The position numbers were made by a program, and so were the translations under genes. A stretch of 64,000 nt of DNA, taken from Pacificoceanicola sp049803835. Lineage in GTDB: Bacteria; Pseudomonadota; Alphaproteobacteria; Rhodobacterales; Rhodobacteraceae. The stretch spans positions 1 through 64,000 of the forward strand of contig NZ_JBNAGK010000003.1 in assembly GCF_049803835.1 (NCBI RefSeq), given 5' to 3'. This document shows positions 54,372-62,707 of this stretch, in pieces (position 1 is the first letter of the stretch; each line of letters opens with the position of its first letter). Below the pieces are notes generated by a model. It was not told the DNA's origin. It made no database searches and saw only the letters and a program-made list of their open reading frames with translations.

Positions 54372-55321
54372 CACTGGCGGAGCATGTCCGGACCCTTGGA
54401 CGCGGACCGGGGCGGTCGCGGTCGCTGACTTTCGAGGAAGCACAGGACGCCATGCGCCTGATGCTCGAAGGCGCGGCACCGGAGGCGGTCGGGGCGCTGC
54501 TCATGCTCCTTCGGATGAAGGGCGAGGAAGCGCAGGAAATCGCGGGCTTCACCGCCGGGGCGCAGGCTTTTTTGCCTGCCATGCCGCAGGTGGACCTCGA
54601 CTGGCCGAGCTACGCCGCCGGGCGCACGCGCGGCCTGCCGTGGTTCCTGCTTTCTGCCCGTCTGGTGGCGCTCAGTGGCAAGCGCGTGCTGCTGCACGGC
54701 TGGAACGGCAAGGACGCGGCGGTGCGCGGCGGGCTTGCGGCTGCCGGGATCAAGGTTGCGAAGGACATCGCCGAGGCGGGCCTGCTCCTCGATCGCGAGG
54801 GCATCTCCTATCTTCCGATCGAAGCCTTTTATCCCCAGCTTTTCGCGCTTCTCGACCTGCGCGATACCTTCGGCCTGCGCTCCTGCATCAATACCGTCTG
54901 CCGGATGCTCAATCCGGCAAAGGCGCCTGCCAGCGTGCAGGGTGTCTTCCATCCGTCCTATCGCCTCTTGCAGGCGGACGCCGCGCATCTGCTTGGCTGG
55001 GAAGGGCTTTCCGTCATCAAGGGCGGCGGCGGCGAGTTCGAGCGCAATCCGGCGAAGGCCATCGAAGGCTTTGGCCTGCGCGGCGGCAGCCCTTGGGAAG
55101 AGACCTTGCCGATGCTGCGGGACGAGACCCGCCGGCTCGACGACGGCGCCCGCGACAGCGCGGCGCTGAGCGCCCTCTGGGACGGCACGCTGAAGGATGA
55201 CTTCGCCGAAGCCATCGTCAAGGGCACCGCTGCCCTTGCCCTCTCTACCCTCGGCCAGCCGCTCAGCGATGCGCTGGCCGATGACCTCTGGACCGCGCGA
55301 CACCGCGCCCGTGCTGCCTGA
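54368..55321 (+). CDS. TrpD2/YbiB-like phosphoribosyltransferase-fold protein
   Basis: A 317-residue protein with the anthranilate-phosphoribosyltransferase fold: LTFEEAQDAMRLMLEGAAPE, LLMLLRMKGEEAQEIAGF, a middle with KRVLLHGWNGK and the late VIKGGGGEFERNPAKA. Related YbiB/TrpD2 proteins bind nucleic acid and lack TrpD activity; trp genes are absent here. The ATGA overlap with nasA ties it to nitrate assimilation. Its conserved place in such operons is my recollection of Rhodobacterales clusters, and its role is unknown. Confidence 0.8.
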   Translation: MTLAEHVRTLGRGPGRSRSLTFEEAQDAMRLMLEGAAPEAVGALLMLLRMKGEEAQEIAGFTAGAQAFLPAMPQVDLDWPSYAAGRTRGLPWFLLSARLVALSGKRVLLHGWNGKDAAVRGGLAAAGIKVAKDIAEAGLLLDREGISYLPIEAFYPQLFALLDLRDTFGLRSCINTVCRMLNPAKAPASVQGVFHPSYRLLQADAAHLLGWEGLSVIKGGGGEFERNPAKAIEGFGLRGGSPWEETLPMLRDETRRLDDGARDSAALSALWDGTLKDDFAEAIVKGTAALALSTLGQPLSDALADDLWTARHRARAA

Positions 55322-55339
55322 CCCGGAAAGGCCAAGCCC

Positions 55340-56218
55340 ATGAAAACCCTCGCCCCGATTGCGCCCGCCTCCCCGCTTTCCGGGACCATCACCCGCTTCG
55401 TCGCCGGTGTCGTATCGCGCCTGCCCAAGCGCGGCGTGAAGGCGGATGCGGAGCCGGTGCCGGGGCAGGGCCGGATCGTGCTGATCGGCGCGGGGCCGGG
55501 GGCGAAGGACCTGCTGACCCTGCGTGCGGTCGAGCGCATACGGGCGGCAGACGTGGTCTTCTACGACAGGCTCGTTGATGACGAGGTGCTGGCCTACGCC
55601 CGCCCCGGCGCTGAGCTGGTCTTCGTCGGCAAGCATGTGGGCAACCACTCCTGGCCGCAGGAGCGCATCAACGCCGTCATCGTCGCGGAGGCCCTGAAAG
55701 GCCGCACTGTCGTCCGGCTGAAGTCCGGCGATCCCGGCGTCTTCGGCCGCGCGGGCGAGGAAATCGCCGCCGCGAACGCGCACGCCATCCCGGTGGAGAT
55801 CATCCCCGGAGTCACGGCGGTCTGCGCCGCCGCCGCCAGCATGGGCCAGAGCCTGACCGAGCGCGGCATCGCGGACATTCTCGTCCTCGCGACCGGTATG
55901 GCCAAGGCGGGTGACCCGCTCCCGGCCTCCGCCCGCATGTCCGGCCCGGGCACCACCACGGCCTTCTACATGTCGGTAGGGCAGGCGGAGCGCATCGCGC
56001 AGGCGCTGATGGCCCGAGGGCTGCCCGAAGATGCGCCGGTCTCCGTCGCCGTGGACGTCTCCAAGCCGAAGGAGCGGGCACTGCATGGCACGGTGAAGGG
56101 CCTTCCGGCGCTGATCAAGGAGAACGCCGTCAACGGCTGCGCCATCTTGCTGGTGACATGGCCGAAGACGGCGGATGCCCCCGCCGTCACCCGCGTTGCC
56201 AGCGCTGTCTCCGTGTAG
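55340..56218 (+). CDS. cobA: Uroporphyrinogen-III C-methyltransferase (SUMT)
   Basis: A 292-residue SAM-dependent enzyme that makes precorrin-2, the precursor of the siroheme needed by nitrite reductase. Motifs: VLIGAGPGAKDLLTLRAVER, VFYDRLV, GKHVGNHSWPQERIN, RLKSGDPGVFGRAGEE and PGVTAVCAAAASMGQSLTER. A basic N-terminal extension of about 40 residues precedes the domain. It lacks the CysG dehydrogenase/ferrochelatase half. As last gene of the island it supplies the cofactor in step with nitrate induction. Confidence 0.94.
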   Translation: MKTLAPIAPASPLSGTITRFVAGVVSRLPKRGVKADAEPVPGQGRIVLIGAGPGAKDLLTLRAVERIRAADVVFYDRLVDDEVLAYARPGAELVFVGKHVGNHSWPQERINAVIVAEALKGRTVVRLKSGDPGVFGRAGEEIAAANAHAIPVEIIPGVTAVCAAAASMGQSLTERGIADILVLATGMAKAGDPLPASARMSGPGTTTAFYMSVGQAERIAQALMARGLPEDAPVSVAVDVSKPKERALHGTVKGLPALIKENAVNGCAILLVTWPKTADAPAVTRVASAVSV

Positions 56219-56227
56219 CGCCGCTTC

Positions 56228-57274
56228 TTATACGCGCAGACCATCCTCCCCAAAGAACGACAGCCGGCTCTCGTCGAAGGCCAGCCCGACCCGGTTGCCC
56301 GGCCCGAGGTCCACATCGCCGCTCGACCGCTGCGTCAGCTTGCCCAAGCTGCCGCAGTCGATCACGAGATAGCTGTCCGCGCCAAGATATTCGACCACGT
56401 CGACCGTCCCGTCGCATTGACCCTGACCGGCTTCCACCAGCGCGATATGCTCCGGGCGGATGCCGAGATGCACCGCCGGGGCAGAGCCTCCAAAGCTGCC
56501 GCCGCGCCCACCGTCCAGAGTATAAGACGCGCCAGAGGTCGAACAGGGCAGGATGTTCATCTTCGGACTGCCGATGAACTGCGCCACGAAGAGGTTCGCG
56601 GGCCGCTCGTAGAGCTCGCGCGGCGTGCCGACCTGCGCGATCTTGCCGAATTCCAGCACCACGATCCGGTCCGCCAGCGTCATGGCCTCGACCTGATCGT
56701 GCGTCACATAGATCATCGTCGATTTCAGCGACTGGTGCAGCTTGGCAATCTCGTAGCGCATCTCCACCCGCAAAGCGGCGTCCAGATTGGACAAAGGCTC
56801 GTCGAACAAAAACGCCGTCGGATCGCGCACGATGCAGCGCCCGATGGCGACGCGTTGTCTTTGCCCGCCGGAGAGGTCCTTCGGACGGCGGTCCATGTAG
56901 GGCCCGAGCTTGAGCACCTCCGCCGCCGCGTCGACCTTCCGCGCAATCTCCTCTTTCGGCACACCTGATGTTTTCAAGGAAAACCCGACGTTGTCGCGCA
57001 CGGACATATGCGGGTAAAGCGCATAGCTCTGGAAGACCATCGCCAGCCCGCGCTTCGACGGCGGCTCCGCCGTGGCGTCCCGCCCGTCGATGCGCAGCAC
57101 ACCCCGGCTGATGTCTTCCAGACCGCCGATCATCCGCAGCAGCGTGGACTTGCCGCAGCCCGACGGCCCGACGAAGACGATGAACTCGCCGTCCCGGATC
57201 TCCAGATCGACACCCTTGATGACCTGCGCGTTGCCGTACCACTTCTCGACGGCTTCGAGCTTGATGGACCCCAT
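56228..57274 (-). CDS. Carbohydrate ABC transporter ATPase (MalK/UgpC type)
   Basis: A 348-residue ATPase: Walker A GPSGCGKST, Q-loop VFQSYALYPHMSVRDN, signature LSGGQRQR, Walker B AFLFDEPLSNLD, and a C-terminal OB-fold (TOBE) domain with LGIRPEHIALVEAG. This architecture energises CUT1 sugar importers. ATG 57274 overlaps the stop of the hydrolase gene by one base (TGATG). It is the last cistron of the LacI-controlled cluster, nine bases from the converging cobA stop. Confidence 0.94.
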   Translation of the reverse strand: MGSIKLEAVEKWYGNAQVIKGVDLEIRDGEFIVFVGPSGCGKSTLLRMIGGLEDISRGVLRIDGRDATAEPPSKRGLAMVFQSYALYPHMSVRDNVGFSLKTSGVPKEEIARKVDAAAEVLKLGPYMDRRPKDLSGGQRQRVAIGRCIVRDPTAFLFDEPLSNLDAALRVEMRYEIAKLHQSLKSTMIYVTHDQVEAMTLADRIVVLEFGKIAQVGTPRELYERPANLFVAQFIGSPKMNILPCSTSGASYTLDGGRGGSFGGSAPAVHLGIRPEHIALVEAGQGQCDGTVDVVEYLGADSYLVIDCGSLGKLTQRSSGDVDLGPGNRVGLAFDESRLSFFGEDGLRV

Positions 57275-58548
57275 CAGGACGCCTCCGCGCTCGGCGAGGC
57301 CCAGGCCAGCCAGACCGCAGCGGTCCATGTAAACGTGCCGCCCCCGGCGGGATCGCCGGTCATCGGGTCGAAATACTCCGCAAACCCGTGTTTCGCGATC
57401 AATTCGGCGGTGAGTTTGCGCAGCCTGTCGGCCTCGGCCTCATGCCCCATCTCGCGCAAACCCAGCGCAATCAGCGCATTGAGGATGGCCCAGGTCGGCC
57501 CGCGCCAGTAGCGTTTGGGGTTGAAGATTTCCGTCCCGGCCTTGTGGCTCGGCACCGGATAGGTGCAGTCGCGGAAGGCGGTCTCCAGTTCGCGCATCAT
57601 CGTCTCGCTCTCGACCCCTGCATACCAGCACAGGAAGGAGGCGCAGGAGACATGGCCCGTGTGGTTGCCGGTGTTCAGGTTGATCGCGTCATACCCCCCG
57701 GCGTCCGGATTGTGCAGCCGCGCCGCGCCGTTCTCCAGCGTCTGCGTCCAGCCGTCGATTTCGCCGCGGTCCTCGCCCAGCACGTCGGCAATGGCCGCAA
57801 GGTCGCGGTTCGCGCGCAGCAAAATGAAGGTCATCGTCGGATCGGCGACCTTGAACGGGTTCTCCACCGCCATCGTCGCATCGTCCCAGTCGAGCCTGCG
57901 CCCGCGCTGCACCAGCCAGATGTAACGGTCGTAATCCGCCTTCGTCGGGCGCATCGCCGGGTCCACATGGGAGGTGTCGCGGCGGGTGTATTCACCCACG
58001 CCGACCGGGTCGATCGCCGCCATGGCCTCGTCCCAGTCCGGGGCATTGTCCCGCCCCGCTTCCCAAGGGTGGGTGATGAAGATCGCGCCGCCATCGGAGC
58101 GCCAGTCCATGAACCAGCGGTGCCAGTCGACCATCTTCGGGAACAGCGCCCGCAGCCTCTCCAGCCCGGCTTCGGGGTCTTTCTTGTAAACCTCCAGAGC
58201 GAAACTCGCCGCAACCGGCGGCTGGCTGATGCCGGAACTCGGCACCGGCCCCTTGTGCCCGGCTCCCCAGACATCCGGCCCGGGGAAATACCCCGGATCG
58301 GGCTTGTGGAACTGGATATGCGGGACCATGCCGCTCGGCCACTGGCCCGCGAACAAAGTCTCCAATTCGGCCCATGCTCTAGGAATATCGAACTGCGCAA
58401 AACCCCAGGCGGCAAAGGCGCTGTCCCAATTCCATTGGTAGGGATAGAGCCCGGCGGTCGGCACGGTATAGCCCCCCCGGTCATTGCCGCGCAGGATCGC
58501 CCGCGCCTGTTCGTCGATGCTGATGTTGTCCTTGCTCATCGGTTTCAT
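57274..58548 (-). CDS. GH63-like (MGH1) glycoside hydrolase, cytoplasmic
   Basis: A 424-residue (alpha/alpha)6-barrel hydrolase. The N-terminal GLYPYQWNWDSAFAAWG contains Asp42 in the WDS motif typical of bacterial GH63 glucosylglycerate/mannosylglycerate hydrolases and relatives; KRYWRGPTWAILNALIALGL and TFTWTAAVWLAW near the C-terminus are also family marks. There is no signal peptide, so it acts on sugar already imported. It is encoded inside the ABC operon, overlapping the permease by four bases and the ATPase by one. The substrate is probably an alpha-glucosyl or alpha-mannosyl glycerate/glycerol, but trehalose-like or other small alpha-glycosides are not excluded. Confidence 0.82.
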   Translation of the reverse strand: MKPMSKDNISIDEQARAILRGNDRGGYTVPTAGLYPYQWNWDSAFAAWGFAQFDIPRAWAELETLFAGQWPSGMVPHIQFHKPDPGYFPGPDVWGAGHKGPVPSSGISQPPVAASFALEVYKKDPEAGLERLRALFPKMVDWHRWFMDWRSDGGAIFITHPWEAGRDNAPDWDEAMAAIDPVGVGEYTRRDTSHVDPAMRPTKADYDRYIWLVQRGRRLDWDDATMAVENPFKVADPTMTFILLRANRDLAAIADVLGEDRGEIDGWTQTLENGAARLHNPDAGGYDAINLNTGNHTGHVSCASFLCWYAGVESETMMRELETAFRDCTYPVPSHKAGTEIFNPKRYWRGPTWAILNALIALGLREMGHEAEADRLRKLTAELIAKHGFAEYFDPMTGDPAGGGTFTWTAAVWLAWASPSAEAS

Positions 58549-59756
58549 CCTTTGACGGACCCGGCCGTGAGGCCCTTGGTCATGAAGCGTTCAAGTCCGA
58601 GGAAGAGCACCATGATGGGCACGGTCGCGACGACCGATCCCGCCATGAGATGCTGTCTCGGGATTTCTGAGGAATTGAGGCTGGCGATGCCGCGCGTCAG
58701 CGTGAACTTGCCCGGATCGTCGAGCAGCATGAAGGCGAGGAGGAACTCGTTCCAGGCGATCATGAAGACATAGAGGCTGACGGAGGCCAGCGCGGGCAGC
58801 GACAGCGGCAGGGTGATCTTCCAGATCACCGCGAGCCGGCTGAGACCATCCATCAGGCCCGCCTCCTCGATTTCCGCCGGCAGACCCCGGAAATAGCCTT
58901 GCAGCATGTAAAGCGCGACGGGGATTGTCGTGACCGGGTAGATCAGCAGGATGCCGAGGATGGTATTGCGCAGCCCCGTCATTGAGAAGGCGATGTAGAT
59001 CGGCAGGGCCAGCACGATGATCGGCACCATGTAGATCAGCAGGATCGACCGCGACAGCAGAGCCCGCCCCCTGAAGCGCAGCCGCGCCACCGCATAGGCC
59101 CCCGGTACGCTGAACAGCAGCGTGATGAAGACGGTCAGGAGCGAGATCAGGATCGAGTTGAACAGATAGGTGCCGAAGTTGAAATCGGCGAAAAGCTCGA
59201 CATAGGAGCGGAAGAGCCCCCAACCCTGCGAGAGGTCCAAAGAGAAATCCAGCGGGTTCTGGATCAGCTCCGACTGGTTCTTGAAGCTCGTCATCACCAT
59301 CACGTAGAAGGGGATGAAGACGATGGCGGTGAAGAAGACATAGCCAAAGCCGGTCAGGAACCGGATCACCGCCTCCTCGAAGACATGCCGTGTCATCTCA
59401 CCCTTGTGGGCGTCCGCGAGGAATGCGGTCAGCGGTGCCATCACCGCGCCCCCGAGCAGCAGACCCGCGATGACCCGGGCGACAACGCCGGCACCATCGG
59501 TCAGAACCGGCCCGATCCCGAGCATCATCAGCACCACGAACCCGGCGCACCCCGCCGCGATCATCAATTGCGGATACCGCCCGCCGATACAGGCCGCGCC
59601 CAGCGGCGCACCGACGATCAGCGCGTACAGGAAGGAAGGCCGGAAGGCTTCCCCGGTGGCAAAGCTCATTGCGACGGCCACGGTCACGGCCGCCACGAAG
59701 ACCCAGAGCACCCCGATCACCGGCCCGGTCACATAGCCCTGACGTAGAAAACTCAT
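58545..59756 (-). CDS. Carbohydrate ABC permease, MalG type, N-terminally extended
   Basis: A 403-residue inner membrane protein. The C-terminal 280 residues are a normal MalG-type permease with EAA loop EEAGLMDGLSRLAVIWKITL and terminal FMTKGLTAGSVKG. The first 120 residues are additional and contain about four hydrophobic helices (GVLWVFVAAVTVAVAMSFA, FLYALIVGAPLGAACIGG, LMIAAGCAGFVVLMMLGIG, VIAGLLLGGAVMAPLTAFL) that ordinary MalG proteins lack. Pairs with the MalF-type protein encoded upstream. Confidence 0.9.
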   Translation of the reverse strand: MSFLRQGYVTGPVIGVLWVFVAAVTVAVAMSFATGEAFRPSFLYALIVGAPLGAACIGGRYPQLMIAAGCAGFVVLMMLGIGPVLTDGAGVVARVIAGLLLGGAVMAPLTAFLADAHKGEMTRHVFEEAVIRFLTGFGYVFFTAIVFIPFYVMVMTSFKNQSELIQNPLDFSLDLSQGWGLFRSYVELFADFNFGTYLFNSILISLLTVFITLLFSVPGAYAVARLRFRGRALLSRSILLIYMVPIIVLALPIYIAFSMTGLRNTILGILLIYPVTTIPVALYMLQGYFRGLPAEIEEAGLMDGLSRLAVIWKITLPLSLPALASVSLYVFMIAWNEFLLAFMLLDDPGKFTLTRGIASLNSSEIPRQHLMAGSVVATVPIMVLFLGLERFMTKGLTAGSVKG

Positions 59757-59777
59757 GCGCAGGCTCCCGTCTTCTTT

Positions 59778-59837
59778 GGTCCAAAAATACCTCGGGGTGT
59801 GGGGCGGAGCCCCGCCCGCGGGCGCGCAGCGCCCGCG
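59778..59837. other. Hairpin-bearing spacer between the two sugar permease genes
   Basis: A 112-bp gap contains GGTCCAAAAATACCTCGGGG, a tract I associate with Rhodobacterales intergenic regions, followed by hairpins GGGGC/GCCCC (59801-59813) and CGCGGGCGC/GCGCCCGCG (59817-59837, 3-base loop). Likely mRNA structure inside the operon. Confidence 0.5.
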
Positions 59838-59868
59838 CCAGTCGGCTCGCGCAGTGAGACGAAATCCC

Positions 59869-61098
59869 TCATAGCCCTTCCTCCCGGCTGACGAACTTGA
59901 AGAAGAAGACGGAGAAGAGCAGCAGGCAGCAGAAGATCACCACGGCCACCGCCGCCCCCGCGCCGATGTTCGAGACGGCAAAGGCCTGCTCGTAGACATT
60001 CACGGTCAGCGTCCGCGTCCCGGCATTGCCCCCGGTCAGCAGGAAGATGTCGTCGAACTTGTTGAAGGTCCAGATGAAGCGCAGGAGGAACAGCACGCTC
60101 AGGATGCCGAGGAGCTGCGGCAGCGAGAGATACCAGAACTGCTGGAAGGGCGAGGCCCCGTCCATGTCCGCCGCCTCGTACATGTCCGTGTCGATGGACT
60201 GCATCCGGGCGAGGATGAACAGGAAGGACAGCGGGAAATAGCGCCAGATCTCGAAGACCGTGACCATGATGAGGGCGAGGGGTTTCTCGCCGAAGAAGTT
60301 GATCGCGCCCTCGGTCACGCCCATCTGCACGAGCAGCGCATTGGCGGAGCCGGAGAAGGGATCGAAGAGGATCAGCCAGCTGAAGGCCACGGCGATTACC
60401 GGCGCGACGTAGGGAAAGAGGTAGAGCCCGCGCAGGATGCCCTGACCTTTGAAGCTCTTGTCGAGCAGCAGGGCGGCAAACAGCCCGACGGTCAGCGCCC
60501 CCACCGTGCCGACGATGGTATAGAAGAGCGTGACCCCAAGCACGCCCCAGAATTCGTCCCCGTCGAAAATGCGGGCAAAATTCTCGAAGGAAAACTCGAA
60601 GTTGGTCAGAATGCTGTCGGAGCTGCCGGTGATGCCTGGCTCGCTGCCCTCTGCCACCGTCTCAATCGCATCCGCGTCCGCTGCCGTGGCAGGAATGTTC
60701 AGCCGCTCGTTGTAGCCCGGCTCCAAGGTGCCGATCTCACAGCGCAGGGCAGCGCCGTCCAGCGCACAGCCTTCCGGCAGGTCGCCAAGAACAAGCCCCT
60801 CCGGAATCACATCCGTCAGCACCACGCCGGTCACCTCCGTGTCCTGCGAGGAGTTGCGCACCCGGTACTCGATGCGCAGATCGTCCCCGGAACCGCGCAG
60901 GCTCTCGCGCACGACTGGTGCGGCGGGGCGCAGGTCCGAAAGGCCGATGGGCTTGAAGGAAATCCAGAAGATCGCGAGCAACGGCAGGATCACCACCAGC
61001 GCCACGCTGATCAGCGTCGGAGCGAGAAGGCCCCAGGCCAGCCGCGCCTCGCGTCTCGCAAGCGGAGTGGTTCCGGTCGGGGGGGTGATGTCGGTCAT
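59869..61098 (-). CDS. Carbohydrate ABC permease, MalF type, with DUF11-like insert
   Basis: A 409-residue inner membrane protein. Helix 1 is residues about 22-48; the transport core from about 190 carries EAA loop YEAADMDGASPFQQFWYLSL. Between them lies a periplasmic insert of some 120 residues whose middle (EYRVRNSSQDTEVTGVVLTD, VIPEGLVLGDLPEGC, LRCEIGTLEPGYNERLNI) reads like a DUF11 'conserved repeat' beta-sandwich with a likely Cys111-Cys120 bridge. E. coli MalF also has an enlarged loop here (P2) that touches the binding protein, but its sequence is different. I start at ATG 61098, eight bases after GGAG. Confidence 0.9.
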   Translation of the reverse strand: MTDITPPTGTTPLARREARLAWGLLAPTLISVALVVILPLLAIFWISFKPIGLSDLRPAAPVVRESLRGSGDDLRIEYRVRNSSQDTEVTGVVLTDVIPEGLVLGDLPEGCALDGAALRCEIGTLEPGYNERLNIPATAADADAIETVAEGSEPGITGSSDSILTNFEFSFENFARIFDGDEFWGVLGVTLFYTIVGTVGALTVGLFAALLLDKSFKGQGILRGLYLFPYVAPVIAVAFSWLILFDPFSGSANALLVQMGVTEGAINFFGEKPLALIMVTVFEIWRYFPLSFLFILARMQSIDTDMYEAADMDGASPFQQFWYLSLPQLLGILSVLFLLRFIWTFNKFDDIFLLTGGNAGTRTLTVNVYEQAFAVSNIGAGAAVAVVIFCCLLLFSVFFFKFVSREEGL

Positions 61099-61118
61099 GG
61101 GCATGACTCCGGTGCCGC

Positions 61119-61164
61119 GCAAAAGCCCTCGAAGGCTTTTGCAAATTTCTCCGCGTTTCGCGGA
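61119..61164 (-). repeat. Two hairpins before the MalF-type gene
   Basis: GCAAAAGCC/GGCTTTTGC (61119-61142) and TCCGCG/CGCGGA with a TTT loop (61150-61164) lie in the 212-bp spacer between the binding protein and permease genes. Confidence 0.6.
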
Positions 61165-61275
61165 CTTTCGGGATCGAAAAAGCGCTGCCAAGCTGTTGCT
61201 TTCTCGCGCTTTTCCGATGCATCTTCCGTTTGATCCGCGAAGCGCGGGAGACGAAATTTGTCCAGGGTGAACAGA

Positions 61276-61303
61276 GCGGGCCGCGCGTCCTCACGCGGCC
61301 CGC
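61276..61303 (-). terminator. 10-bp GC hairpin after the sugar-binding-protein gene
   Basis: Perfect arms GCGGGCCGCG and CGCGGCCCGC with an 8-base loop begin eight bases after the stop of the binding-protein gene. No T run follows, so attenuation or 3' protection is more likely than complete termination. Confidence 0.65.
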
Positions 61304-61310
61304 AGCGCGA

Positions 61311-62657
61311 TCACTCGATCTTGCTCAGTTCGTCGTTCATCGCTGCCACGGCAGCAGGCGCGTCGATCTCGCCGTCGATGTACTGGCGCACCACGCGGTT
61401 GATCGCCTGGCTGTTGATCATCTTGGAAGCCAGCGCCAGCTGCCCTTCCTCGACACCCCAGCGCTGCGCCACGTCGAGACCCCCGACGATCTCGTCGATC
61501 ATCGCCTTGTCATAGAGCTCGCCCAGCGGCTTCTTGCGGTCGACGCCGACCGGCAGCGTGGCCCAGAGATCCTTGAACTTGTTCGGCTCCTCCGCCGTGC
61601 CCGCGCGCACCGGGAACTTGCCTTCCGGCGCGATGGAGAGCGTGTCGCCATAGCCGTCGCCGACCGAGAACTTGACGAACTCCATCGCTGCGTCGGTGTC
61701 CGCATCCGTGGTGATGCCAAAGTAGCGGATGTCCCCCCAGGCCGCGCCGTCCGGGTTCGAGGGCCCGGAGAAGTTGGTCACGATGCCGGTCCTGGACGCC
61801 AGTTCCGGGCTGGTCGGATCATCGTTGATCGTGGGCGGGGCACTGTCACGCAGCCCGGCCAGTTCGTCGAGGATGAAGGGCGACCAGATGATCATCGCCG
61901 CGTTGCCGCTGAAATAGAGGCTGCGCGACTGGTCCCAGTAGAGGTCCCCCGGCGGGGAGGCTTCGGCGATGGCCTTGTAGAACTCCAGCACCTCGGTGGT
62001 CTTCTTCTCGTCGAGCGGCTGGAAGCCGTCCGGGCCGACCGGCGAGACGCCGTTGGCGAGGAAGACGTGCTCCAGCACCTGGCTCATGAAGTTCTCGTCC
62101 ACTTTCGTCGCCGCGACGAAGCCGTACATCTCTGGCGGGTTGTGCAGCTTGGCCAGCGCCGCCTCGACGTTGGCATAGCTGGTCGGCGGCTCCAGGCCTG
62201 CCTCGTCGAACAGGTCCTTGCGGTAGACGATCATCTGCGTCCAGCCGTCCACCGGAACGGAGGCCGTCTCGCCCTCGTAAGCCGCCATCGCCAGCGCGCC
62301 CGGCGCGAAGGTATCCGTGCCAAGCGCGTCGATCACCTCGGTTGCCGCCTCGGTGTCGAGGATGCCCGCCTCGGCCCAGGGCAGGGCATATTGCAGGGTG
62401 TGGTAAATCACGTCCGGAAGGTCACCGGCGGCAAAGGCGGCGGTGGCGCGGGTGCCGAGATCGCTCTCCGTCACCGGGATCACCTCGACGGCGGTGCCGG
62501 TCATCTTCTCGAAGGCCGCCGCCATCTCCTCCTGCTTGGCCAGCCGCTCGGGCTGCTCCTCGGTGGTCCAGAAGCGGATGGTGTCCGCCTGCACGGCCCC
62601 GGCGAGGAAGGCCAGCGCCATGGCGGTGCCGGTCAGCAATGTCTTGTGCTTGGTCAT
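61311..62657 (-). CDS. Carbohydrate ABC transporter substrate-binding protein
   Basis: A 448-residue periplasmic receptor of family 1. The signal peptide is residues 1-24 (LLTGTAMALAFLAGAVQA, cleavage before DTIRFWT). Typical segments are AAFEKMTGTAVEVIPV, ATAAFAAGDLPDVIYH, VDGWTQMIVYRKDLFDEAGL and FSGNAAMIIWSPF. It is the first cistron after the LacI gene (50-bp gap) and delivers the sugar to the MalF/MalG-type permeases. Confidence 0.93.
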   Translation of the reverse strand: MTKHKTLLTGTAMALAFLAGAVQADTIRFWTTEEQPERLAKQEEMAAAFEKMTGTAVEVIPVTESDLGTRATAAFAAGDLPDVIYHTLQYALPWAEAGILDTEAATEVIDALGTDTFAPGALAMAAYEGETASVPVDGWTQMIVYRKDLFDEAGLEPPTSYANVEAALAKLHNPPEMYGFVAATKVDENFMSQVLEHVFLANGVSPVGPDGFQPLDEKKTTEVLEFYKAIAEASPPGDLYWDQSRSLYFSGNAAMIIWSPFILDELAGLRDSAPPTINDDPTSPELASRTGIVTNFSGPSNPDGAAWGDIRYFGITTDADTDAAMEFVKFSVGDGYGDTLSIAPEGKFPVRAGTAEEPNKFKDLWATLPVGVDRKKPLGELYDKAMIDEIVGGLDVAQRWGVEEGQLALASKMINSQAINRVVRQYIDGEIDAPAAVAAMNDELSKIE

Positions 62658-62707
62658 TTGGTCTTGTTCTCCCAGTTGGTCGGTTTCTTATCGTTTCAAG
62701 TGGTTTT

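Noticed and set aside
52134..54479. Open frame of about 781 codons on minus, opposite nasA
   Set aside because: Antisense shadow of the nitrate reductase gene with no recognisable motif.
54368..55321. Anthranilate phosphoribosyltransferase TrpD
   Set aside because: Fold resembles TrpD, but no other trp gene is present and the gene is coupled to nasA; the TrpD2/YbiB group fits better.
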